Part shown: positions 34,868 to 46,014 of the stretch, piece by piece
Layout of the letters: each line of letters opens with the position of its first letter
How positions within the stretch are numbered: position 1 is the first letter of the stretch
Assembly: GCA_023053575.1 (NCBI GenBank)
Contig: JAKZAP010000001.1
Location: 13,470,849 to 13,534,848, forward strand
DNA length: 64,000 bases
DNA from: Branchinecta lynchi
Taxonomy: Eukaryota; Arthropoda; Branchiopoda; Anostraca; Branchinectidae
Direction: 5' to 3'
Program-made: the position numbers and the translations under genes
The notes under the pieces: model-generated
The model's input: only the letters and a program-made list of their open reading frames with translations
Told to the model about the DNA's origin: nothing
Databases searched by the model: none

Positions 34868-35293
34868 AGGCGTATTCTCGCCGTTCCCCGAGGATTCCTC
34901 GGGGAATCAAAGGGAACGGCGAGAATAGAGGGAGTCACTCCACGTGGACGACTCGTACGGAAAACAACGAGCACACGGGGAATGCTTCCAAAATTGATTT
35001 TGTTCGAAAACAATATGTGCAGTAAACAAAATAAGTCTGGATCCACTTTACTTTTGGTTTTGTTTATTCTGATTGTTTTCAATTAATTTTACGTTGCACC
35101 ATCACCAGCAAAAAATTATTCCCCTCCGAATTTGAAAAAGAGCCCTTTTTGATGATGGTGATGATAATCGGAACATTTCCCATTCGTGGGAGCATCCCCC
35201 GTCCTTCCCCCATACGGGGAAGGAGTCCCCGGGACAAACAAAGACGCGGGGACTCCTCAAAAGGAGGCCTCGGGGAACCGCAAGAATAGGCCT
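34868..35293. mobile_element. Terminal-inverted-repeat element (AGGCGTATTCTCGCCGTTCC), copy 1
   Basis: The left end AGGCGTATTCTCGCCGTTCC has an immediate inner palindrome (CCCCGAGGATTCCTCGGGG). The right end is GAACCGCAAGAATAGGCCT. Flanks are TTA and CTA. The central part with GATGATGGTGATGATAA is shared with the copy at 42240-42644. Confidence 0.7.
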
Positions 35294-35647
35294 CTAGGAC
35301 TCTGTTATAGTGCAGACCAGACTTCCAGTCCCAGCTGTCAATAACTCTCTCCTCTCTCCTTCTTCTACTTCATCCGTTTGTTTCTCAACCTGACTGCCTC
35401 CATCGTTACTGTGGCAAGCTTCCAGGTTCCGGGATCAGGGGGTCCAGAAAGTCGGACTCCCGACTCTTTTTTTTTCAACTTTGCCTCTCGTAAACTAACG
35501 GGAAACCTGTTTTCTTTGCTTGGATAAAATCCAGTTTCTGGAATGGGCATGTCACCTCATGCCTTTTCTTGGCTGCGTATTAGGTGTTCCGATAAACATC
35601 TTCGTTGGCCTATAATTTCTGCAGTTTGAACACGGTTTCTCATATAC

Positions 35648-36445
35648 CTTTTGGGATCTCAAAACGTAAGTGGAGGGATAGTTATGACTTCGTAAAAGTT
35701 GTCCTTCTGTTCGTCCGGCCGTCTGTTAGCACGATAACTCTCGAAGGAGGAGTATTTTATTAAAACTTGGTATACAGATTCTTTGTACCAAAGTACAGGT
35801 CAGGTTCGCAGATGGGCTTTGTAGTCCTACATTTAGGGGTTGGGAGGGGGTTCAGATTGAGGGGTGACTAAAGATATTTTTAGAAGCAAATAAAATGGTC
35901 GAGTTGAGGGTAAGAAGAACCGCCGAATCCATATCTGAAATTTATTTATGCCCCCGACAAATAGTTTGTCAGGAATCCGACCAACCCGAAAATTGTTAAA
36001 AGTCGAAGTTTCATCTGAAGTTGATTGGAGGTTCGATGTTGAATCTATAGCTGTAGATCATTTTCTCGCCCGACTCGTAGTTCACCCGAAATCCGGTCGG
36101 AACCGGAAAAGTTGTAAAAGGGAAAGTTTTTTTCTGAAATTTATTTGAGGTTCGACGTGAGGGTAAGGAGGGATACTGAGTCAGTTTTCTAACTTTTTTT
36201 TTTGCGGGCAAGCAGTTCATGTAGAATTCGGCCGAAACCGAAAAATTGGTTAAAAAAATTATTTCGAGGTTGATTAAAGGTTCGATATCGGAGTAAAAAT
36301 ACGTGCTGAGCTAAAATCTGAAGTTTATTTTCTCGCTGGTCAAGTAATTCGCCCGGAATCATGGAAAAATTTAGTTAAAATGGGAGTTTAATTCTCATGT
36401 TTACTATGGTTCGGGGGTAAGAACGCTTGCTTAATCCATATCTGT
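35648..36445 (+). repeat. Family A repeat, copy 6, truncated
   Basis: Head TTTTGGGATCTCAAAACG, CCGTCTGT tract and about four diverged units, ended by the head of copy 7. Confidence 0.65.
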
Positions 36446-37593
36446 TTTTGGGAACCCAAAACGTTAGTTACCTACCTATGATTTCGTAAAAGTTTTCCGT
36501 CTATCCGTCCGTCTGTCCGTCTGTTACAACGATAACTCTCGAAGAAGTTGAGGAATTTGGTTCAAATTTGGCATGAGGACTCTCTGGGTCAAAGTACAGG
36601 CCAAGTTCAAAGATGGGCTCTGTAGCCCTATATTTAGGGGTGGGGGAGGGGTTTCAAATTAAGGGACGAAAACAAATATTTTGAAAGCTAATGAGATAAT
36701 TGATTGAGGGTAAAGAGACATGCTGAAACCGAATATGGCCATACTTTTCTTGTCGGACAAGTAGTTCACCCGAATCCGACAAAAACCGGAAAAGTAGTGA
36801 AAAATAAAAGTTAAATCTGAAGTTGATTAGAGGTTCAATCTAGGGTTAAGGAGACATGCTGAACACGTACATGAATAGATTTTTTTCGCCGGACAAGTAG
36901 TAGGCCTATGCCATGAATTCGGCCAAAACCGGAATTTTTATTTGAACTTGATTAGATGTTCGATTCAGGGGTAAGAAGACATGCTGAATCCGTATATTAC
37001 AATCGTTTCCCACCTGGACATATAGTTCGCCGGGAATCTGGCTGAAACCGAAAATTTTGTTAGGATATAAGGAAAAGTTTTATCTGAAGTTTATTAGAGG
37101 TTCGATGTAGTGGTAAGGAGGCATGCTGATTCCGTATATGTAAATTATTTTTTCGCCGAACAAATAGCTCGCCTGGAATCCGGCCCAAACACTGAAAATT
37201 CGTTAAAAGTTAAAGTTTTATCTGAAGTTGATTAGGGGTTCGATATAGAGGTAAGGAGATATGCTGAATTAATTTTTGAGCCTTTCTCGTAGTGAACGAA
37301 TAGTTCGCCCAGAATCTGGCAGAAACCGGAAATTTGGCAAAAGTAAAGGCAGGCAAGGCAGCTGGAAGTTTTGATCAATTTCGTCAAAGTATATATGTCG
37401 TATAGCGGTAAACACACGGCTGAATCCATATCCGAACTTCGTTTTCTCAGATGATTAGCCATTGGCCTTTGTTTCTAAATTTTCATAGTACAAATTTTCA
37501 AGGAGTCTGTCGAGGAACGGTTATCTACAAGGTCCAATTGTCTCGATCAGATATGAAATTTTTGGGATCCCATCGAAACCTTTGGTCTTGTTA
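36446..37593 (+). repeat. Family A repeat, copy 7, full length
   Basis: Head TTTTTGGGAACCCAAAACG, about six internal units and the tail TTTTTGGGATCCCATCGAAA then CCTTTGGTCTTGTT. Confidence 0.7.
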
Positions 37594-38077
37594 TTACTCT
37601 CAACGTCTCACTTTTTTTGCCGTAGGCGGGGAGAAGGATTGCTAAAGAATACAGGCACAGACAAGTCATCAGTTAAACTTGGTGGAAGGCTGTCAAACCA
37701 GAAATAGATACGATGAATTTTGTCGAAGTTTTTGTTGTTGTTTACGTTTTGTTTCGAGGGTAATTAGTCTCTTACAGGTTCGCCTCCGGGCATTCAGGAC
37801 TCTATTTTTTTTTTAACAAACTCTTCATTCATTAAAAAAAACACAAAAAAAATCCGAAAATGTTTTGTTTCGCGCCTTGGATGGACAATTTGGTTAGAAT
37901 CATCGGTGGAAGTTTACGAATGAACCTAATTATCAGATATTCTTTTCAATGAGAAGTATTACCTTTAAGTTTTACCTAATGGATCTCAGGAAGGGATGTG
38001 CAAGTTTACATTGCAAGCTTACGGATTCGGAGCTCTGTCCGACCCGATTATTGTCTGTATCAGGAAGTTTAAAAATT
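37594..38077. other. Intron 5 spacer, nothing recognised
   Basis: A-rich and T-rich tracts only. Confidence 0.4.
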
Positions 38078-38112
38078 AAGTTTTGAGGTCCCATCGAAAC
38101 CTTTGGTCTTGT
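38078..38112 (+). repeat. Family A solo tail
   Basis: TTTTGAGGTCCCATCGAAAC then CTTTGGTCTTGTT, the 3' end of family A without a body. Confidence 0.55.
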
Positions 38113-38187
38113 TTATTGAGCTCTAGAGCTTAATTAGTGCCTCCCTATCTGCTGATTTTAGTCGTTTTGTGACGTCGTTGAACACAA

Positions 38188-38541
38188 ATGTGTCTTTCCC
38201 TGTTATTTCATATTGGTAAGATTAGGGGGGTGTTCATTTCCTGCTCCACGGGTGAAAACATCTTCGATAAACGGGCAGATGTTTGTGGAGCTTTCAAATG
38301 GGCCATTGTCCATGCGGTCGGTTCCTTCCTTCTCGATCAGGTTTTACGATTTTTAAGGGCATCCTACTATTCCTACTGCTCGGATTTCTCCGTGATAAAC
38401 TTCTACAGCAGTAGACTTAATTTATTCCTGGTAGATGAATCTTTATTTTATGCTGCAGTAAACAACTTAGTTGTATCTGTGACAGAGGCCCTTACGGTAA
38501 GATGTGCAGTATTGAGTCTTCCAGCCTATTTGAGTTATTTC
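38188..38541 (+). other. Open frame with possible alternative first-exon donors
   Basis: ATG at 38188 opens 117 codons rich in Leu, Ser, Tyr and Val. A strong donor (ATTG|GTAAGA) after 28 bases is phase 1 and would fit exon 6 (MCLSLLFHIG|VWSPGQ). A second donor (ACG|GTAAGA) at 38496/38497 is phase 0 and would fit exon 7 or 8. No domain is recognised. Frames of this length also arise by chance in 64 kb. Confidence 0.25.
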
Positions 38542-38889
38542 TAATGCCAAGAAAAGTAGTTTTAGTGCCAAGCTCATTTAAATCATGTCGGTCGCTACAG
38601 TTTATTTGGCTGTCTTTTTATTTAGCTGCCTTATTAGTTTGCTCTTAATTACATAGCAAAGGTAGTGTAATCTTGTTTATTAGGATCCGCGAACCAAACC
38701 ACGAGCTATAAATGAATCCTTATCTTGCATAGTAAAACAAAAAAATGACAGTATAAACTGTCATCGAAACTTGTACCGAGTAAATTGAAAACGTGACAAC
38801 AACGCTTTAATTTTTTTTTGAGAGTTCGATAGCTCTCTTTGATTACAATATTTGATCAAGCATTAAAAAAAGAAATGAAAGGTAAATAT
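38542..38889. other. Intron 5 spacer, nothing recognised
   Basis: AT-rich, no element recognised. Confidence 0.4.
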
Positions 38890-39090
38890 TCCTCAGCCCA
38901 AGCTGACTGCGAATCATATTTGATAGTGCAAAACATATAACGTCAGCTAAACATTATTAGAGCTCTATTTCGGCCCTTCTTGGCAAGAGTCCGCTGAAGC
39001 CTGAAGAGGCCCTTGCCAAGAAGGGCCGAAATATAGCTCTAATAAAATTCAACTGACGTATCCATTTTGTACTATCGAATATGAAGGAAT
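38890..39090. mobile_element. Foldback MITE (AAGCTGACTGCGAAT family), well-preserved hairpin
   Basis: TCAGCCCAAGCTGACTGCGA opens the copy. The central arms TTTCGGCCCTTCTTGGCAAG and CTTGCCAAGAAGGGCCGAAA are exact complements around a loop of about 25 bases. TATAGCTCTAATAA then extends the pairing. Confidence 0.7.
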
Positions 39091-39567
39091 GAAAGGCTGG
39101 ACCAAAAATTTGTCTGGTGCTGTATCCATCAATAGGTATTTTTTCCCACGGTATTTTTTTTAGTGGTTTCTTGGTGGAGTCTGCATTTTGTCGCGGGCGA
39201 GAGGGCGAAGTTTATTAAAAGCGGAATCTCCATGTTACTTTTTCAGGAATATTTGTTTATCTAACCGAAAGGCCATGCAACCAAAGGAATTTTGAGCTAA
39301 TGCATATTTAAACTCATCAATTCCGAAAAGCAATATGAGACGAACCAGTGTGTGTTGCATGGTTTATTGTGTCTGGGATGTCAACACCCCATCGACATTT
39401 GTCAGATCATTACTTTTGTCCCAACATGTATGGTTCACCTATGGCTTGAAAGCATGATTGACAGTGAGCTTGTAAACATGGCGTGAGAGGAACCAAAGTT
39501 TCGATTGATAACTAACCAGACATTTCAGACTATTGAGCCAGCTGTCACACATATTTGTTTTTTTCAG

Positions 39568-39755
39568 GTGTCTGGTCTCCGGGACAATCCCAAAGTTCCA
39601 TTAGTGAAACTAAGAAATCAGGAGAGAAGAACCAAGAGGACGAGCCGATTGAGCCAGTTTGGACGCCCTCCCGCCTTCGCAGTCCGTCGTTAGAAAGAAA
39701 AGAGTTCCGACCAGTGAAGCTCGATACGAAATCCCTACCACGCCAGCGCTCGATA
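39568..39755 (+). CDS. SORBS: SORBS/CAP-like adaptor, exon 6: VWSPGQ / PVWTPSR / KEFRPVKL linker
   Basis: Acceptor TTTTTTTCAG|GTGTCTGG in phase 1, donor TCGATA|GTAAGC in phase 0. Residues 1833-1895 contain GVWSPGQSQSS, IEPVWTPSRLRSPSLERKEF and RPVKLDT, short tryptophan/proline motifs typical of muscle-attachment scaffold proteins, then the basic SLPRQRSI. It is the first exon downstream of the candidate internal promoters, so it probably begins the core shared by all isoforms. Confidence 0.8.
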
Positions 39756-40070
39756 GTAAGCTATTGGTGTGCTCTGACTGGGAATTGACTGACTATTGGT
39801 GTGCTCTGACTGTCATCTGAAGCGAAAACCGAAGCCACATTTTGGAATCAGCTTGTCTGTCAACACTACTAAGTTGCACCCAAACGCTTTTCGTAGCCAG
39901 AAATTTGTAAGCCCCCAAAATACGAAGATTCAGAACCGATCGACGAACATACTGAACTCTCGTCCCAAAGTGTCTCCACACGAACTTACTGAACTTTTGT
40001 CCCGAAGCGTCTCCCCCCCTCTCACAGCCAAATATCTTGATTTTTGTCTGGAGTTGTGATCAGAGAAAAG
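39756..40070. other. Intron 6, first part
   Basis: A short repeat of CTATTGGTGTGCTCTGACTG follows the donor in two tandem copies (39764 and 39793). Nothing else is seen. Confidence 0.45.
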
Positions 40071-41303
40071 AAGCGTGTTCCACCCTTCTAAAATTAGTAA
40101 CTATTCCCGTTCCAACCTCGTAAAAAGTTACTACGCTGACCGTTCCAATCTTCTCGAAATAGTAACTAATAGTAACTATTTGCTTACCATGCTCGAGAGC
40201 ATAAGCGTGGTAACTACGCATCTCTGTAACATGATTGGTCGGATTTGCCCGTGGCGCGATATTCTGCTGGAAATAGAACAAGACCAAAGGTTTCGATGGG
40301 ATCCCCAAAACATAAAATTTTATTCGAACAATTGGGTCATGTCTTCGCCATTAAGTCTTCGTCAGATTCCTTGAGTATTTTTACTGTTAAAATAAAGTTC
40401 AAAAATGGATTCAGCATGTCTACTTGCCCCGATACCGAATCTCTAATCGATCTCAGTTACAACTTTGAGCTTCAACCAAATCTCCAGTTTCAGCCGAATT
40501 CGGGATGAACCATTTCTCCAGCAAGAAAACTAAGTTCACGTATGGATTCAGCGGACCTCCTTACCCCCTCAATGAATATCTTATTAGCATATAAAACATA
40601 CATGTTTTAACCATAAATTTGAAATCCCTCCTCTGCCTCTAAAGATAGGACTGAAGGACCCATCTACGAACTTGACCTGTACTTTACCAGTGAATCCTCG
40701 CGAACAACATCCTCGCTTGAACAACATGAACATTATAGATCAACCCCTTCGATCATCGATTATACTAGATCCCTCCGAGGTCACACAGAATAAACGAATG
40801 AATTGTTGGCATCCAGGCGCAGAGCTATACTAGTTTGAGAATAAAGGGGTAGGGACTGCTATAGCCGAAAACTGGTCGACAAATTTTGTGTCCGGTTTTC
40901 GCCAGATTCCGGGTGAACTACTTGTCCGGTAAGAAAATAACTTTCATATTTGGATTCAGCATGTCTCCTTATCCCTAAATCAACCATCTCATTAGCTTTA
41001 AAAAATGTTTGTTGTGCCCCTTAATTTGAAACCCCTCCCTCACCCCTAAATTTAGGGCTACAGAGCCCGTCTACTAACTCGACCTTACTCTTGACACAAA
41101 GAATCCTCATACCAAGTTTCACCAAAATATCTCATTCCCTTCGGGAGTTATAATGCGCACAGACGGACAGACGGACAAATTTTGCGATGTCATAGGTATC
41201 CATCCACTTATGTTTTGGGATCCCAAAAACCGTTCCAGCCTTGACGGCAAAAAGCCCGTGACATCATGCGTAGTAACTACGGTAAGTAGGGTGGAACACG
41301 CTC
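40071..41303. mobile_element. Harbinger-like MITE, copy 2, split by a nested insertion
   Basis: The left half runs from AAGCGTGTTCCACC to about 40278 (CTGCTGGAAATAGAA) and the right half resumes at about 41230 (CCGTTCCAGCCTTGACGGCA) and ends GGTGGAACACGCTC. The two halves together equal the intact 304 bp copy at 31966-32269. Confidence 0.75.
40279..41229 (-). repeat. Family A repeat, copy 9, reverse, inserted in a MITE
   Basis: Starts AAGACCAAAGGTTTCGATGG (reverse tail) and ends with the reverse head TATGTTTTGGGATCCCAAAA. It has about three internal units. Its borders fall exactly inside the MITE, so both ends of the family A unit are defined here. Confidence 0.75.
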
Positions 41304-41781
41304 GGACTTATTTACTGCGTCGGTGCACGTCACTTTCATTAGAGATCCCGACAAGAAAATAAGTTTCATAGAGACCATTTCAGTGTGCTGTTTTACATTT
41401 GTATTTTTGCATTTGCATATAAGATATAAGCTTGACGAGATATATACAAATATTACTTTTCGTTTTACTATCCACTATGTTATCAGCTCGTTAGAATAGA
41501 GAAGCTTGGCGTTGTTTAGGGTCATTTCTCGAATTTGTTTTTTTCCCGGCCTTATACCAAGTAAACAATGTAAATCTGTCCCGCGTCTAGCAAGAACACT
41601 CGTGATGGAGATAGGATAGTACGTTTGACCGGTCCAGATTTCTGGAAATTCCAAGACTGAGTAATGAAAGATGTGAGACGAAAGCGTATGGTCAAGTTGA
41701 ATTGTCCGGCGGTTGCACCTTCCAATCATAGCAGTTTCTTATGCATGTTATAGACTATAGCGTGTTTTTTTATTTTTCTAG

Positions 41782-41862
41782 GACGGGGAAAAACAAGCTC
41801 TGCCCGCTCAGGAATCTTTTGCTTGGAGCGGAAATCGCGAGGAAAAGAGACAGCCTAACCAG
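41782..41862 (+). CDS. SORBS: SORBS/CAP-like adaptor, exon 7
   Basis: Acceptor TTTATTTTTCTAG|GAC, donor AACCAG|GTAGGA, phase 0 at both ends (81 bases), so it can be skipped without a frame change. It encodes DGEKQALPAQESFAWSGNRE then EKRQPNQ (residues 1896-1922). No domain is recognised. Confidence 0.6.
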
Positions 41863-42239
41863 GTAGGAAATGTGTCCTTTAATTTAAAACTGCCCATACA
41901 GTACAGTGTACCCAACGATCTTTGCTATGCTTTATTGGAATCGCAGAAAATCATTTACAGTTCTTTTCGTTGGAACGCTATTTTCAAGTTTCTGATTAGC
42001 TGACTTCGGCAGGGGTGAAGGATTGGGATACATTAATCTGAAACCAGAAATGTTGGTCATTGGACAAGGATATGAGATATGCGACATGTAATGAGTGTTT
42101 TTCAACCTCCTACCAATATGTACTGGAAGCTACTACCTTTGTAACAATCTGTAAGAGACTGTAAGTCCCTTCATACAGATTGCATTTCAGACGATCCATT
42201 CTAATCCCCCTATCAACAAGTCGCTGGTGTTCACTCCTA
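41863..42239. other. Intron 7, first part, nothing recognised
   Basis: No recognisable element. Confidence 0.4.
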
Positions 42240-42644
42240 AGGCGTATTCTCGCCGTTCCCCGAGGACTCCTCGCGGAATCGAAGGGAACGGCGAGAATAG
42301 AGGGAGTCACTCCACGCGGGCTCCACGTATGGAAAACAGCGAGAACACGGGGAATGCTTCCAAAACGGATTTTGTTCGAACAAAAAATATGCAGTTCACG
42401 AAACTAGTCTGGATCCACATTTGTTTATTCTGGTTGTTTTTAATTAATATTGTACTGCACCAACACCAGCAAAAATTGATTCCCATCCGAATCTGAAAGG
42501 GAGTCCTTTTTGATGATGGTGATGATAACCGGAGCATTCTCCGTCCATAGGGACTCGCCAGAATATGGGGACTGAGTCTCCGGGACAAACAAAAACGCGG
42601 GGACTCCTCAAGTGGAGTCCTCGCGGAACAGCGAGAATACGCCT
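42240..42644. mobile_element. Terminal-inverted-repeat element (AGGCGTATTCTCGCCGTTCC), copy 2
   Basis: Left end AGGCGTATTCTCGCCGTTCC, right end GGAACAGCGAGAATACGCCT, flanked by CTA on both sides (42237-42239 and 42645-42647). At 405 bp and non-coding it matches the copy at 34868-35293. Confidence 0.8.
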
Positions 42645-42733
42645 CTAGTGTTGCTACATTCGATGCGTGACATGCACCCAGCGTTTATTTCCGAGAATCT
42701 CCGTCGTAAAAAAATGTCTATGTAAATTTCTCC

Positions 42734-43692
42734 TTTTTGGGATCCCTAAACGGAAGTGGAGGGATACCTATGACATCGCAAAAGTTGTCTGTCTGTCCGC
42801 GTGTCTGTCTGTCTGTGAGCACGATAACTATCGAAGGGAATTAGATATTTTGATGAAACTTGGTGCGAGGATCCTTTGAGGCAAGGGAAAGGTCGAGTTC
42901 GTAGATGGACGTTGTAGCCCTACATTTAGGGGTGGGAGGGGGTTCAAATCAAGGGACAAACATACTATTTTAAACAGCTAATAATACAGTCGATTAAGGA
43001 GTAAAAAGACATTTTGAACACAAACATAAAAACTGTTTTCTCGCCGGACAAGTAGTTCGCCCGGAATCCGGCCAAAACCGGAAAGTTTGTTAAAAGTAAA
43101 AGTTTTATTTGAATTTGATTAGATGTTCAGTTTACGGGTATGAAGACATGCTGAAAACCTATGTGAAAACCATTTTTTACCCGGACAAGTAGTTCGCCCG
43201 GAATCCAGCCAGAAACCGGAAAATTGTTAAAAGTTAAAGTTTTATTTGTGGTTCATTAGATATCCGATTTAGGGGTAAGAAGAGATGCTGAATCCTTGTA
43301 TGACAATAATTTATTACACAGATAAATAGTTCGTCGGGAATCTGGCTGGAACCAGAAGTTATAAGTTAACTTTTTCTTTAAATTGTTTGTTGAAAAACCG
43401 GAAAGTTTGTTAAAAGTAAATTTTTCGCCTGACAAGTAGGGAATTTGACCGAAACCGGGAAATTGACAGAAGTAAGGCAGGAAGTTTTCGTCAAAACAGA
43501 TTCGTCGAACACACAAGCTGAATTCATATCTGAACTTGGTTTTCTCAGATGATTAGCTATTTGGCCTTAATCTGTTTCTTAATTTCAATATAAATAATGT
43601 TCAAGGAGTCTGGCGAAGACAAGACCCAGTTGTCTGGGTCAAATATTGAATTTTTGGGACCCCGTCGAAATTCGAAACCTTTGATTTTGTTC
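42734..43692 (+). repeat. Family A repeat, copy 10
   Basis: Head TTTTTGGGATCCCTAAACGG, CTGTCTGTCTGTC tract, four or five units (one broken near 43380) and a tail with GGGACCCCGTCGAAA and CCTTTGATTTTGTT. Confidence 0.7.
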
Positions 43693-44704
43693 TGCGAGAA
43701 GTCAACGGGCTTGGATAAAGGCTTAAAAGTCCCAAAGTCGTTGGTAATTTGTTGAGAACAGAGCCCAATTTTACAGTATTTAACTATTTTAAAGTACTGG
43801 AACATTAATAGAAAACAATGCAAAAGGTTTAATGTTACGGAATTTTCCAGTTGAGCGCCCCTAGCAGATTAAATACAATTGGAGACGCTACTCCCAGTTG
43901 TCGCCAGAAACTCTTCGTCAAAGCTAAGATTTCTGATTCTAATTACGGTTATTGCTGCCAGCTTGCCATGGTTTTCTTTTGTTTAGTTTACTTGCCAATC
44001 ACATTAGCTGAGTTCTGTCAGTTCTTGAGGTTTCAGTCTTGTTTTGGTTGTGAGGTCCACGGTTCGACTCGGGGTAGCGTTTCCAGTCGTGCTTTAATCC
44101 ACTAGGAGCGCTTAGCTGGAATAGGGCGAATTGATAGGAGGTTGGAACACACCCAATCGGAACAATGTGGACAAGTCGTATGGTGTCTTCTAAGATAACG
44201 GCAAGGAAGCCACCTGTTTCTTTTGTTTCGACGAGAGGAATGTCCATTTCTTTTTTAATAGGTAATCACTCCCTGGCAGGGTGTTTTGTCTTTGGCGCAT
44301 AGCTGGCTGCGTTTGCGAATCATTTAAACTTCGGCATCCACAAATACTCTTAATCCCTCTTCCGAAAGTCACCTAGCATCGTCTGACCCATTCATTTTGG
44401 AATAAATACGGACATTTAGTCAAGCGAATGGGTGTCATGTTTGACAGTTCAGCGCGGGGAATTAGTTCTCCGAGTGTCTTCGCCTTTGGCCAGTGCAGTT
44501 CTCGGCCGTTAGGAATCTTTTTAGCCAATAAAACACGAGATTGTTGGTTTATTAACCAGCGAACGACCGTTGAAGTATTAGTGAATCTCTTGGCCCTACC
44601 CTCATTCTTAAGGTTTAATGAAGGCTTATAAGTTACAGTGTCTAAGGTTGCAGTATTTCAGGTAAAAATCCTCGGAATAAAAATATATTTGTTCCTGTGC
44701 TTCA
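43693..44704. other. Intron 7, nothing recognised
   Basis: No recognisable element. Confidence 0.4.
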
Positions 44705-45090
44705 ATATTCTTTGAGCCCAAGCTGACTTTGAAAAATTTATTCAAACAATGTTTGCAACGGATACGTCAGCTATGATTCTTCATCAGCGATATCTCGGCC
44801 CTTCTTGGCAAGGGTCCGCGTCAGGCTGTCAATCCTCTGGTTCAACTTCGGGGAAGGAAACAAAACCTGTTCCTGTGCTTGAGGTCTGGCAATGTGTCTC
44901 CTCCTCTCTCGAAAAATGAACTTGTGGTTTTCCCACAAGTTCGTTTTCCAACTTCAGCGGCTTTGAGCCTGAAGAGGACCCTTGCCAAGAAGAGCTGAAA
45001 ATAGCTCAGATAAAATTCAGCTGAAGTATCCGTTTTCCACTATCATATATAATTCGCAGTCAGCTTGGGCTGAAAGAATATTTACCTATC
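44705..45090. mobile_element. Foldback MITE (AAGCTGACTGCGAAT family), long copy
   Basis: ATTCTTTGAGCCCAAGCTGA at the left is inverted at the right as TCAGCTTGGGCTGAAAGAAT. CGGCCCTTCTTGGCAAGGGT pairs with ACCCTTGCCAAGAAGAGCTG. The centre has CTTGTGGTTTTCCCACAAG. Length about 385 bp. Confidence 0.7.
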
Positions 45091-45323
45091 AACCTCGCCA
45101 AAATTTATTGTCATAATATGACTAACTACCTGCGGGACATAGGGAGATATACATTACATAACTGTGCGAGAAAGGTTGTTGAGGAATAGCACAAAATAAT
45201 ATTTTAGGCCCTTAACTTTAGTTTAAATCAGGAGCAGGGCAAGGACAATCAATGGCTCTCTGTGTTGTTTCTTTTATACCCGCCAGTGTTAAAGAAAATA
45301 ATGTCTGGACCGACTATTTCTAG

Positions 45324-45459
45324 GTGAGTTCGCCTGCAACTCCATCTAGCTGTAGTAGCGTACTGAGTCGGCCGACAGCAGCCAATACACCATCGACGCC
45401 CACGAGTCATCTCCCCCGTGCGCAGAACCCAACTGTGACTTTGCTTCAGAAAGCTAGAG
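45324..45459 (+). CDS. SORBS: SORBS/CAP-like adaptor, exon 8: VTLLQKAR motif
   Basis: Acceptor TATTTCTAG|GTGAGTTC in phase 0, donor AGAG|GTACGT in phase 1. A Ser/Thr/Pro-rich linker (SSPATPSSCSSVLSRPTAAN) leads to PTVTLLQKAR (residues about 1958-1967). That motif continues across the intron into exon 9 as GGQLPRGAAYLE. Confidence 0.8.
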
Positions 45460-46014
45460 GTACGTTTCCTTAAACCGTTTTTTCTTTTTTTTCTTTTTCG
45501 TCGAAGTTGTACTCCCCCCCCCCCCCCAACGGATATAAAAAAAGAAATGAAAAAGTAAACAGACTACATTTAGATGACAAAATAAAAACGTCCACACGGG
45601 AGGAGTTGTTCCACTTTGAGTGAACAGTTCCTTTTGGTTTTACAACCGGAGCCATTCGCATAACCATAATCTCATTAGCTTTTCTTTTGGACAAAGGAGA
45701 CTGCAGGCCCGATGTGCCGTACATATGGAAAAGTCTTCAAAATTATTTTAAGTCTTCTAAAACAACAAAAAGTATTCGAGAAAAGATCTACAGTATTCGA
45801 GAATGTTTTAAAAATAGCTGACTTGTAAATTGAAATTAGGTATTCGAGAAGGACATCATGTATTCGAGAATGACAAAAATTTATTCGAGAATTTTAATTT
45901 TTAAATTCTAAAAAAGATCTCGAAAACTTTTCGTCGATTCTCGAATACAAACACCGATTCCTCGAAGACATTTAAGGTATTCTCGAATACATTTCGGGGA
46001 TTCTCTAATACATT
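45460..46014. other. Intron 8, TATTCGAGAA-rich tract
   Basis: Between about 45770 and 46005 TATTCGAGAA or its complement recurs about ten times, first in one orientation and then in the other. See findings. A C-run lies near 45513. Confidence 0.5.

Larger units (their letters stand above)
33132..35647. other. Intron 5, with a local tandem repeat and a CTA-type element
   Basis: Contains the duplication at 33353-33640 and the element at 34868-35293. The rest shows nothing recognisable. Confidence 0.4.
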
